A stretch of 7,447 nucleotides of DNA. Origin: an uncultured Verrucomicrobiota bacterium. GTDB taxonomy: Bacteria > Verrucomicrobiota > Kiritimatiellia > RFP12 > UBA1067. A model generated the notes under the pieces. That model made no database searches and was not told the origin of the DNA. It saw only the letters and a program-made list of their open reading frames with translations. The stretch is taken from NCBI GenBank assembly GCA_937901395.1, contig CALCDB010000200.1:1-7447 (forward strand), given 5' to 3'. The first letter of the stretch is position 1; each line of letters starts with the position of its first letter. A program made the translations under genes and the position numbers. This document shows positions 1 through 4,901 of this stretch, piece by piece.

Positions 1-112
1 CGGCGACACTGCCGCGGCGCGTCCAGGTGACGGAACTCGAGTCGATCCGCGGATAGTCCGCGAACGCACAGGCGGCAACTACCGAGAAAAGCGCAAACAC
101 TGTCTTCTTCAT
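1..112 (-). CDS. Secreted protein, N-terminal fragment (runs off left edge)
   Basis: Only the first 37 codons are present; the frame is open to the window edge. The start is MKKTVFALFSVVAACAFA followed by DYPRIDSSS, a classic Sec signal peptide: two lysines, a hydrophobic core of about 13 residues and an AFA cleavage site, so the product is exported. The ATG lies 18 nt after the stop of the upstream fusion gene, and a strong Shine-Dalgarno (GGGAAAGGAG) ends 8 nt before it, which makes the start secure. Because the preceding ORF ends in a SUMF1 (FGE-sulfatase) domain, and SUMF1 proteins are often secreted and clustered in some PVC bacteria, this may begin another member of that group. The visible mature residues are too few to prove it. 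GC content is high, like the SUMF1 region and unlike the polysaccharide genes. Confidence 0.75.
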   Translation of the reverse strand, partial: MKKTVFALFSVVAACAFADYPRIDSSSVTWTRRGSVA

Positions 113-120
113 GATTCGGA

Positions 121-130
121 CTCCTTTCCC
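121..130 (-). promoter_or_regulatory. Strong ribosome binding site for the left-edge secreted protein
   Basis: The minus strand reads GGGAAAGGAG ending 8 nt before the ATG at 112. This is the best Shine-Dalgarno in the window. It fills the short gap after the TAA at 131-133 and supports a real gene start in a region with no long ORF. Confidence 0.7.
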
Positions 131-556
131 TTACCACGGCAACGGCGTCACCAGACGAAAGCCCATGTACGCTCCGGCATACGTCTCATGCTGGTTCGCG
201 CCGGGCTTGGCGCCGATCGCCGCGAGCGAACCGTCCGACCACGTGCCGCCGCGGCAGACGCGGCACTTCTCATTGGCGTTCTCCTTGTTCGCATTGGCGC
301 GCACCGGTCCCTTCGGATCCTCCACGGGTTCCGTCGCGAAATGGACGGCGTAGTCGTTGCCTCCCGCCAGGTAGTCAAGACAGACGTCGTAGACGTTACC
401 GTGCAGGTCGTAAAGCCCCATCTTCGACGGCGGATAGAGCCCCACCTCGATCGGACCGCTCTTCCCCGCCTCGTTCCAATGCCCGTACCAACCGCGCCCC
501 GACGCCTGCCCCTTGACCACGGCCGCCTCGTTCGCCCAGTCGGTCTTGTTTGGCGC
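131..556 (-). pseudogene. SUMF1/FGE-sulfatase domain remnant (C-terminal half) within the fusion ORF
   Basis: This is the part of the fusion ORF after the epimerase. It has the hallmarks of the C-terminal SUMF1 (C-type-lectin-like) fold: LYDLHGNVYDVCLD, a DPKGPVR segment, CRVCRGGTW, and GFRLV close to the C-terminus. The N-terminal half of the domain, about 100-150 residues, is missing. The paired cysteines that follow RGGS in true formylglycine-generating enzymes are absent: after RGGTW comes SDGSLAAIGAKPG with no Cys. Catalysis of formylglycine formation is therefore unlikely. GC is about 65-72% on the lines counted. I treat it as a gene remnant captured by the epimerase reading frame; a deliberate two-domain protein is the alternative. 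Confidence 0.6.
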
Positions 557-1288
557 GTCGCCGACGCGCGCGGCCAGCCGCATCAGTCCCTTCGGAATCC
601 TCCACAGCTTCGCCTTCCGTCCGCACGCCTCGGCAATCAGCTCGATCAGCCGGTTCGTCGACAGCATCTCGTCATCGGCCACGGGAAAAGTCAAGGCACA
701 CCGATCTTCCCCTTCACCTCTCACCTTCACCTCTTCCCCGGCCAGCGCCTCGACCGCCGCGCAGATGTTGCCGATTGAGGTGAAGCTGCGCTTGTTCTCA
801 AATGCCGCCAGCGGCCACGGCAATCCTCTCCGGACGATGCCCCACAGCAGATTCAAATTCCCCTTATTTCCTGGACCATGTATCATCGCCGGCCTAAGCA
901 CAATTGCCCGCCCATTCAAATATTGCTCCGCCGCGAACTTGCTCCGCCCATACGCATTCCCATCCTTACTCGCCTTGCTACTCGAAAAATAGATAAACCG
1001 AATCCCCTCTCCCTCAACGGAAAAAATTGCTTCTCCAATTTTTTCCGTCAACCCCACATTGATATCGAAATAACTCTGCTTGCTCGCTACCTTCTTTAGA
1101 TCATGCGCCTTCCCCGCTAAATGCACTACCGCCCCAATCTCCCCCCATGGAATCTTCTCCAGTTCATTCCAGGTATAATCCGCATTCGCGATATCGAGTT
1201 TAAGGCAACTCATCCCCTTGCCTTCCAAATACTTCCTCAGGTTCGTCCCCACGAACCCATTCGCCCCCGTAACCAATACCTTCTTCAT
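131..1288 (-). CDS. NAD-dependent epimerase/dehydratase fused in frame to a C-terminal SUMF1 half-domain
   Basis: Residues 1 to about 244 are an extended short-chain dehydrogenase acting on nucleotide sugars. They show the NAD-binding GANGFVG motif at 8-14, VVHLAGKAHD at 54-63, the serine run FSSS at 101-104, the catalytic YGRSK (Tyr113, Lys117) and RPAMIHGPGNKGN at 132-144. This resembles the epimerase/4-ketoreductase family found near the end of Bacteroidetes-type capsule loci; the exact sugar is not readable. Such proteins normally continue after the ..RVGD segment for some 60 more residues. Here residues from about 247 to 385 are instead the C-terminal half of a SUMF1/FGE-sulfatase domain: MGLYDLHGNVYDVCLDY at 290-306, RGGTW at 346-350, GFRLV at 376-380. 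The segment between SSS and YGRSK is also shorter than I recall for the family. The start overlaps the GT2 stop as ATGA, and AGGAG lies 9 nt upstream. Whether the chimera is functional is unknown; a natural rearrangement or an assembly join would both explain it. Confidence 0.85.
   Translation of the reverse strand: MKKVLVTGANGFVGTNLRKYLEGKGMSCLKLDIANADYTWNELEKIPWGEIGAVVHLAGKAHDLKKVASKQSYFDINVGLTEKIGEAIFSVEGEGIRFIYFSSSKASKDGNAYGRSKFAAEQYLNGRAIVLRPAMIHGPGNKGNLNLLWGIVRRGLPWPLAAFENKRSFTSIGNICAAVEALAGEEVKVRGEGEDRCALTFPVADDEMLSTNRLIELIAEACGRKAKLWRIPKGLMRLAARVGDAPNKTDWANEAAVVKGQASGRGWYGHWNEAGKSGPIEVGLYPPSKMGLYDLHGNVYDVCLDYLAGGNDYAVHFATEPVEDPKGPVRANANKENANEKCRVCRGGTWSDGSLAAIGAKPGANQHETYAGAYMGFRLVTPLPW
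705..735. repeat. Short low-complexity direct repeat inside the epimerase
   Basis: CCTTCACCTCT on the plus strand occurs at 711-721 and 724-734, a 13-bp period (7+6). It encodes the acidic/basic run EEVKVRGEGEDR (residues 185-196), which looks like an expansion in a loop. Its composition matches the heptamer-type repeats found elsewhere in the window. Confidence 0.5.
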
Positions 1289-2085
1289 CTCTTCCCTCTC
1301 CTAATTCTCGGACCTATAAACTCCCATACCTTAAAAGCATACTTCGGCAACAACATCGGTAATGTACAAAAGTACCCATTCTCCCTATTCCCCCGAACAA
1401 TCTCCTGGTTAAGCGTCAAATTACTCTTCCAACTCTTCGTGCTCTTGCCCCCCAAGCGCATACAAACAAGGCACTTATCCAAATATTTAGCGTTAAGCGC
1501 CTGCTTGCGCATAAAACGAATCAAAAGCTCATAATCCGCCGCAATCTTGTACCCAAGCTTATAATACCCATATTTCTCAAAACATTCCCGCCGAATATAT
1601 ACCCCTGGATGCGGCGGCATCTTCCCCCATTGAAACATCCACGGCTTCCAATGCTTCGCCCCATAGTAACGCACCGTCTTGCCGGACGAATTAACGAAGC
1701 GAATATCTCCATAGACGATTTGCGCTCCCGTCTCCTCAAAGCGCTTGGCAACGCTCGCTATCGCTTCCTCCCCATCCAAATAATCATCCGCGTTAAGAAT
1801 ACCAACAACCTCCCCCGTCGCCATCCTAACTCCCTTATTTATCGCATCATACAATCCCTCATCCTTCTCGCTCACCCACCTAAAACTAAACCTCTTCCTC
1901 TTGCTCTTTTCTACTTTATCTGCAAATGCATTAATTTTCTCCACCGTCCCATCCTTTGACGCTCCATCCACAACGATATACTCCAGCTCCACTCCCTCTG
2001 GCAACTTCTGCCGCCATACGCTCTCCATCGCGTCCGCAATGGTCTTCTCGGCATTAAACGAAACTGTAATCAAACTTATCTTCAT
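1285..2085 (-). CDS. Family 2 glycosyltransferase (WcaE-like)
   Basis: A cytoplasmic GT-A enzyme expected to transfer a sugar from a nucleotide donor to a lipid-linked repeat unit. It starts MKISLITVSFNAEKTI, typical of GT2. YIVVDGASKDGT at 36-47 is the nucleotide-binding segment, EGLYDAINKG at 76-85 and GILNADDYL at 95-103 contain the DxD-type metal site (Asp100/Asp101), PPHPGVYI at 157-164 and DYELLIRF at 184-191 follow in the usual order. At 266 residues it is full length for this subfamily. A lysine/arginine-rich stretch at 58-69 (KVEKSKRKRFSF) appears inserted before the VSEKDEG motif; its DNA is purine-rich and low complexity. The stop overlaps the epimerase start as ATGA. There is no clear Shine-Dalgarno, but a TATAAT stands just upstream. 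Donor and acceptor cannot be read from sequence. Confidence 0.93.
   Translation of the reverse strand: MKISLITVSFNAEKTIADAMESVWRQKLPEGVELEYIVVDGASKDGTVEKINAFADKVEKSKRKRFSFRWVSEKDEGLYDAINKGVRMATGEVVGILNADDYLDGEEAIASVAKRFEETGAQIVYGDIRFVNSSGKTVRYYGAKHWKPWMFQWGKMPPHPGVYIRRECFEKYGYYKLGYKIAADYELLIRFMRKQALNAKYLDKCLVCMRLGGKSTKSWKSNLTLNQEIVRGNRENGYFCTLPMLLPKYAFKVWEFIGPRIRRGKR
1298..1302 (-). promoter_or_regulatory. Shine-Dalgarno AGGAG for the epimerase fusion
   Basis: AGGAG on the minus strand lies 9 nt before the ATG at 1288, inside the 3' end of the GT2 gene. It supports that start and independent translation of the epimerase. Confidence 0.55.
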
Positions 2086-2093
2086 CGCCCAAT

Positions 2094-2099
2094 ATTATA
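2094..2099 (-). promoter_or_regulatory. Possible -10 element (TATAAT) just upstream of GT2
   Basis: The minus strand reads GATATAATATTGGGCG and then ATG. TATAAT is a perfect -10 box but ends only 8 nt before the GT2 start, so a transcript from here would be nearly leaderless. No convincing -35 box lies 16-18 nt upstream. It sits in the only real gap in the operon, so a local promoter is plausible but weakly supported. Confidence 0.25.
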
Positions 2100-2109
2100 T
2101 CAAATTTCC

Positions 2110-2230
2110 CATTCCACCATTCATACTTCATCATTCATACTTCATCACTCATACTTCATACTTTGACACCCTCTCCCATTCCACCATTCATACTTCATCA
2201 CTCATACTTCATACTTTTGACACCCTCTCC
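2110..2230. repeat. Two tandem copies of a unit built from degenerate heptamers
   Basis: Copy A (2110-2176, 67 bp) and copy B (2177-2230, 54 bp) both begin CATTCCACC and end TTGACACCCTCTCC. Copy A has one extra pair of heptamers (14 bp) and one T fewer. Internally each copy is a chain of 7-mers on the plus strand: ATTCATA, CTTCATC, ATTCATA, CTTCATC, ACTCATA, CTTCATA, CTTTGAC, in exact period 7 from 2119 to 2167 in copy A. The two copies therefore differ by slippage or duplication of whole heptamers. On the coding strand the array carries TGA in every frame. It resembles the short tandemly repeated repetitive (STRR) heptamers described in filamentous cyanobacteria; the function is unknown. Confidence 0.85.
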
Positions 2231-2329
2231 AACCTCCACCCAATGATCAATTACGCTCTCATTCTTCACTTCCTGCTCAATGAAAGCATCCCAATCCATC
2301 TCCCTTAATGCCCGCCAAATCTCAACCAA
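2198..2329 (-). other. Coding-like orphan frame after the GT4 gene, ending in the heptamer array
   Basis: The 236-bp gap at 2086-2321 is largely repeat, but its right part stays open in one frame from 2329 to a TGA at 2198-2200. It reads LVEIWRALREMDWDAF and later VIDHWVEVGEG, with a composition like a real protein (Trp, acidic residues, no low complexity until the repeat). An ATG at 2299 would give 33 residues, but AAGGGAG directly abuts it, which is too close for a normal ribosome site. It is shifted by +1 relative to the end of the GT4 gene. It could be the tail of a lost gene, a frameshifted C-terminal extension or chance. I do not recognise it and do not call a gene. Confidence 0.25.
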
Positions 2330-3392
2330 TCTTCTCATACGCCTCCTTCATCGCCTTCGCAACCGCTCCCCAAGTATACTTCTCCTCCACCAATCGTATC
2401 CCTCTCTTCCCCATTTCCGCACGCTCCGCATCGCTCAAGCGCATCATTTCCCCAATCGCCTTGCTGAGCGTTCCAACATCGTTATCCACCCACCATCCAC
2501 ATCCTCTATCCGCTACAACCTTCCACGGTGTTTTCGTGCCTGTTATCACTGGCTTCCCATGCGCCATCGCATCAACTACAGTAGCCCCAAAATTCTCCGT
2601 ATGGCTCACCAACGCAAGACAATCACAATTCTCATACTCCTTACTTAACTCTTCCCCAAACTTTGGTCCAACAAACTCAACATCCTTCCCTGCAATCTTC
2701 TTAAGCTCCGCCATATACCCCGCTTGATCTGGCCCCACAATCCGCAGTTTCCAATCCTCATGATCAACCGCCTGAAATGCGGCGATAAGATTATCCAGCG
2801 CCTTAACTGGATACACTCGTCCTACAAAAAGAATCATTCTCCGCTGTTCGCGTAGGCCTTCGGCTATTTCGCTTCGCTCAATCGCGACTTCACCTTCAAC
2901 TAATCCTCCCCCTCCAACTCCAACTACTTTCTCCAACTCATTCCCCTCCGTCAAATGCGTCCCCAATGGAACCACTATCTGTTGCTTAAAACCAAGTGCC
3001 TTATTCCATCCTCTCTCCAACTCCGTAGTTGAATGAATGACCGCTGCTCTTTTCAAATCCCACTTCTGATATAACCACCAAGCAATAATCTTCTTCCACC
3101 ACTTATGCTTCATCGACCATGGCGCCGTCATCCCATGCGTCGACCAAACGATGGGAAAGCCATTCTTCCTTGCCCAGACTGCGGCTTGATGGAGTGGTTT
3201 TAACCATAGCCCATGAATATGTACTACATCCAAACCCCATGCCAAAACTTCTTCCGTATCTCTTCCAGTCGTTATCCGCGTAACAATTCGACTATCTACC
3301 CCCAGCTTTCTAAGCGCAGCATCCAGCTCCACACAAAACGTGTGCACCCCGCTCGCCTTCGCCTCATCTGCGCAAATATGTAATACTTTCAT
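2322..3392 (-). CDS. Family 4 (GT-B) glycosyltransferase
   Basis: A cytoplasmic retaining glycosyltransferase of the GT4 type. The N-terminal lobe has the glycine/His region ASGVHTFCVELDAAL at 13-27, DVVHIHGLW at 55-63 and STHGMTAPWSMKH at 84-96. The C-terminal lobe has ILFVGRVYPVKALDNL at 187-202, LRIVGP at 216-221, the donor-binding SHTENFGATVVDAMAHGKPV at 263-282, then TPW at 288-290 and GCGWWVDN. In most of the family the donor motif is E-x7-E; here the second acidic residue is Asp274 after Glu266. The linker between lobes (about 149-185) is unusually long and made of low-complexity GVGGGGLVEGE plus a palindrome-encoded RSEIAEGLREQRR. Length is otherwise typical, and the start overlaps the acetyltransferase stop as ATGA. 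The donor sugar is not readable. Confidence 0.93.
   Translation of the reverse strand: MKVLHICADEAKASGVHTFCVELDAALRKLGVDSRIVTRITTGRDTEEVLAWGLDVVHIHGLWLKPLHQAAVWARKNGFPIVWSTHGMTAPWSMKHKWWKKIIAWWLYQKWDLKRAAVIHSTTELERGWNKALGFKQQIVVPLGTHLTEGNELEKVVGVGGGGLVEGEVAIERSEIAEGLREQRRMILFVGRVYPVKALDNLIAAFQAVDHEDWKLRIVGPDQAGYMAELKKIAGKDVEFVGPKFGEELSKEYENCDCLALVSHTENFGATVVDAMAHGKPVITGTKTPWKVVADRGCGWWVDNDVGTLSKAIGEMMRLSDAERAEMGKRGIRLVEEKYTWGAVAKAMKEAYEKIG
2846..2888. repeat. 43-bp imperfect palindrome inserted in frame in the GT4 linker
   Basis: On the minus strand it begins GTCGCG and ends CGCGAAC; these ends pair with a single bulge. Between them are two small hairpin-forming motifs, GCGAAGC and GCCGAAGGC, both with GAA loops. 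The stretch encodes about 14 charged residues (VAIERSEIAEGLRE) between the two Rossmann lobes. It looks like a small REP- or Rickettsia-palindromic-element-like insertion that kept the frame. Only one copy is in the window, so its repeat status is unproven. Confidence 0.45.
2889..2948. repeat. Low-complexity CCAACT-rich tract in the GT4 linker
   Basis: The plus strand carries CCAACT at 2914-2919 and 2920-2925, and CTCCAACT at 2912-2919 and 2931-2938, within a nearly purine-free stretch. It encodes NELEKVVGVGGGGLVEGE, a loop-like insert beside the palindrome. Its texture matches the other simple repeats in the window. Confidence 0.5.
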
Positions 3393-3919
3393 CGATTACC
3401 TATCACCTTCGCTGGATTTCCTCCAACAATCGTCCACGGATTAACCTCTTTAACCGCTACCGCCCCTGCTGCCACAACCGCTCCTTCCCCAACCTTCACT
3501 CCCGGCATTACAATCGCCCTCGCGCAAACCCATGCCATATCTCCAATCTTAATCGGCTTCGTCACCAAATAAAAACTTTCGCTCTTAATATCATGACTCG
3601 CCGTGCAAATAAATGCCCCTTCGCTCACTACCGCATTCGCGCCAATCGTGATCTCATCTACCGAATATAGCTTCACATTCCCATCAATCCAACTATTCTC
3701 CCCAATCGTCAGCTTCCATGGCTGCCAAACTTTCGCGCTTCCCTGAATCCGCACCCCCTTAGCGATCTTCGCCCCAAAAAGACGAAGGATGGCAACCCGC
3801 CATCCATTCAAACACCATCTCGGCGTCCACCCGCAAGCAAGCGGCCAAACCATCTCCCAAATAAGCCGCTTGAGCTTATTCGGATTCTTATTCTGATATT
3901 TCGCTAAATCTACTTTCAT
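3389..3919 (-). CDS. WcaF-like hexapeptide-repeat O-acetyltransferase
   Basis: A left-handed beta-helix acetyltransferase, expected to move an acetyl group from acetyl-CoA to a sugar hydroxyl in the cytoplasm. Residues 1-50 hold the N-terminal helices common to WcaF-like proteins (NKLKRLIWEMVWPLACGW). Hexapeptide turns follow at about 50-155: IAKGVRIQGSAKV, LTIGENSWID, ITIGANAVVSEGAFI and then VMPGVKVGEGAVVAAGAVAV. The catalytic histidine is His109 in CTASHDI, and the protein closes with IVGGNPAKVI, the usual C-terminal coenzyme-A-site signature. At 176 residues it matches the family (about 180). Good ribosome binding (GGAGG, 10 nt before the ATG) and a 28-nt gap from the upstream gene suggest its own translation start. 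It overlaps the GT4 gene by 4 nt (ATGA). The name reflects family resemblance, not colanic acid production. Confidence 0.92.
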   Translation of the reverse strand: MKVDLAKYQNKNPNKLKRLIWEMVWPLACGWTPRWCLNGWRVAILRLFGAKIAKGVRIQGSAKVWQPWKLTIGENSWIDGNVKLYSVDEITIGANAVVSEGAFICTASHDIKSESFYLVTKPIKIGDMAWVCARAIVMPGVKVGEGAVVAAGAVAVKEVNPWTIVGGNPAKVIGNR

Positions 3920-3929
3920 AATTTTGCAA

Positions 3930-3934
3930 CCTCC
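3930..3934 (-). promoter_or_regulatory. Shine-Dalgarno GGAGG for the WcaF-like gene
   Basis: GGAGG on the minus strand lies 10 nt before the ATG at 3919, in the 28-nt gap after the acyltransferase. It fixes the start of the acetyltransferase gene. Confidence 0.6.
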
Positions 3935-3947
3935 AAAATATACTCGC

Positions 3948-4901
3948 TCACGACCACCATCTTTTTAACCATGAAACCCGAATTGCAATTGAAGCAATAA
4001 TAAAAGCTATCATCCAACTAACGACCCAATCTATTAACACCGCCATAGCTCCAAAAGGAGCAGAAAATGCTTTTGGCATCCATATATTGTTTGCCGCAGT
4101 AATAACTGGATGAATCAAAAACACCCCCATACTCGTCGCGCCCAACCATTCAGCTATCTGCCCAACCCGCTCACTCCTAATTGGCATATATACAAACGCA
4201 ATTAATAATGGTATTGCAACTAACCAATCTCGAATAAATGTTGGTATCGTTTTGGAAAAGCCATAATGCGCTATAATCCCAATTGCTACTATAATAAACC
4301 ATATCATGCTTTTCTGCAAATTGCTTTCAACCTTCTCCTCAAGTAGCGACCTTATGCCATATCCTCCAACCAAAAATACAAATAATCGCAACAGGTAATA
4401 AGTGTACCAATTATCATGATAATAACCAATTACTATTATACCGACAAAACTTACCCCAATAGCAAACCATCCTTTCACATATTTCGCAATTACATAAAAG
4501 AAAAGTTGCGAATATAAAAGCGCGATAAGAAACCATAAATGACAAGCTGAATTTCCCTTAAAAAGCACGCTTGGAATATACGAAATTGAGTACCACTTTG
4601 GGTTAATTCCATGCCTAACTAAAAGGTCAAAGCAGAATCCAAATATTACATACCCAATAGTCCAAACAAAATATGTAGGCAACAATCTTACACACCGCTT
4701 CTTTGCATATCCAACCCAAGAATCATTTCTATTATTCTTCCACATTAAAAATCCACTAAGCGCTGCAAATAACCCAACATTCATATCTGCAAGCGCTCTT
4801 ACATTCCATCCCGCAGATGTCATTGCGCTTAAATTAAGATGACATGCAACAATGCCAAATGCCGAAATGCCGCGTAATAACTCTAATGCTCTATTTTTCA
4901 T
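3948..4901 (-). CDS. Acyltransferase-3 family membrane protein (polysaccharide O-acetylation)
   Basis: An integral membrane acyltransferase of the OafA/ExoZ type, which brings acyl groups, usually acetyl, to polysaccharide at the membrane. From the chosen start it reads MKNRALELLRGISAFGIVACHLN: the R-G-x-S-A...H signature with the essential His at residue 21. SGFLMWKN at 49-56 and KKRCVRLLPTYFVW at 67-80 are the next conserved blocks. About ten hydrophobic segments follow, with a second invariant-type motif MGVFLIHP near the C-terminus. The frame is open six codons further to an ATG at 4919, but I prefer 4901. It forms an ATGA overlap with the wzy stop like the other junctions here, and GAAGAG lies 6 nt upstream. 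Length is 317 residues, slightly short for the family (about 330-380) but complete. The acyl group and target sugar are not visible. Confidence 0.9.
   Translation of the reverse strand: MKNRALELLRGISAFGIVACHLNLSAMTSAGWNVRALADMNVGLFAALSGFLMWKNNRNDSWVGYAKKRCVRLLPTYFVWTIGYVIFGFCFDLLVRHGINPKWYSISYIPSVLFKGNSACHLWFLIALLYSQLFFYVIAKYVKGWFAIGVSFVGIIVIGYYHDNWYTYYLLRLFVFLVGGYGIRSLLEEKVESNLQKSMIWFIIVAIGIIAHYGFSKTIPTFIRDWLVAIPLLIAFVYMPIRSERVGQIAEWLGATSMGVFLIHPVITAANNIWMPKAFSAPFGAMAVLIDWVVSWMIAFIIASIAIRVSWLKRWWS

Noticed and set aside
188..778. Long plus-strand open frame opposite the epimerase/SUMF1 gene
   Set aside because: Its Arg/Pro-rich translation is typical of the antisense of a GC-rich gene; there are no motifs and no ribosome site, and the minus-strand frame has clear families.
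2163..2222. TTGACA sequences on the plus strand (2163-2168 and 2216-2221) as -35 promoter boxes
   Set aside because: They are part of the repeat unit, lack a good -10 at the right distance, and there is no plus-strand gene to drive.
2086..2321. A CRISPR array or attachment site in the gap
   Set aside because: The units are contiguous 7-mer chains with no unique spacers, and no integrase or cas gene is present.
3916..3960. A 14-codon minus-strand ORF (MVVVSEYILEVAKL) ending in ATGA overlap with the WcaF-like start
   Set aside because: It overlaps the end of the acyltransferase, has no ribosome site of its own, and is short enough to be chance. The GGAGG before the acetyltransferase explains the sequence better.
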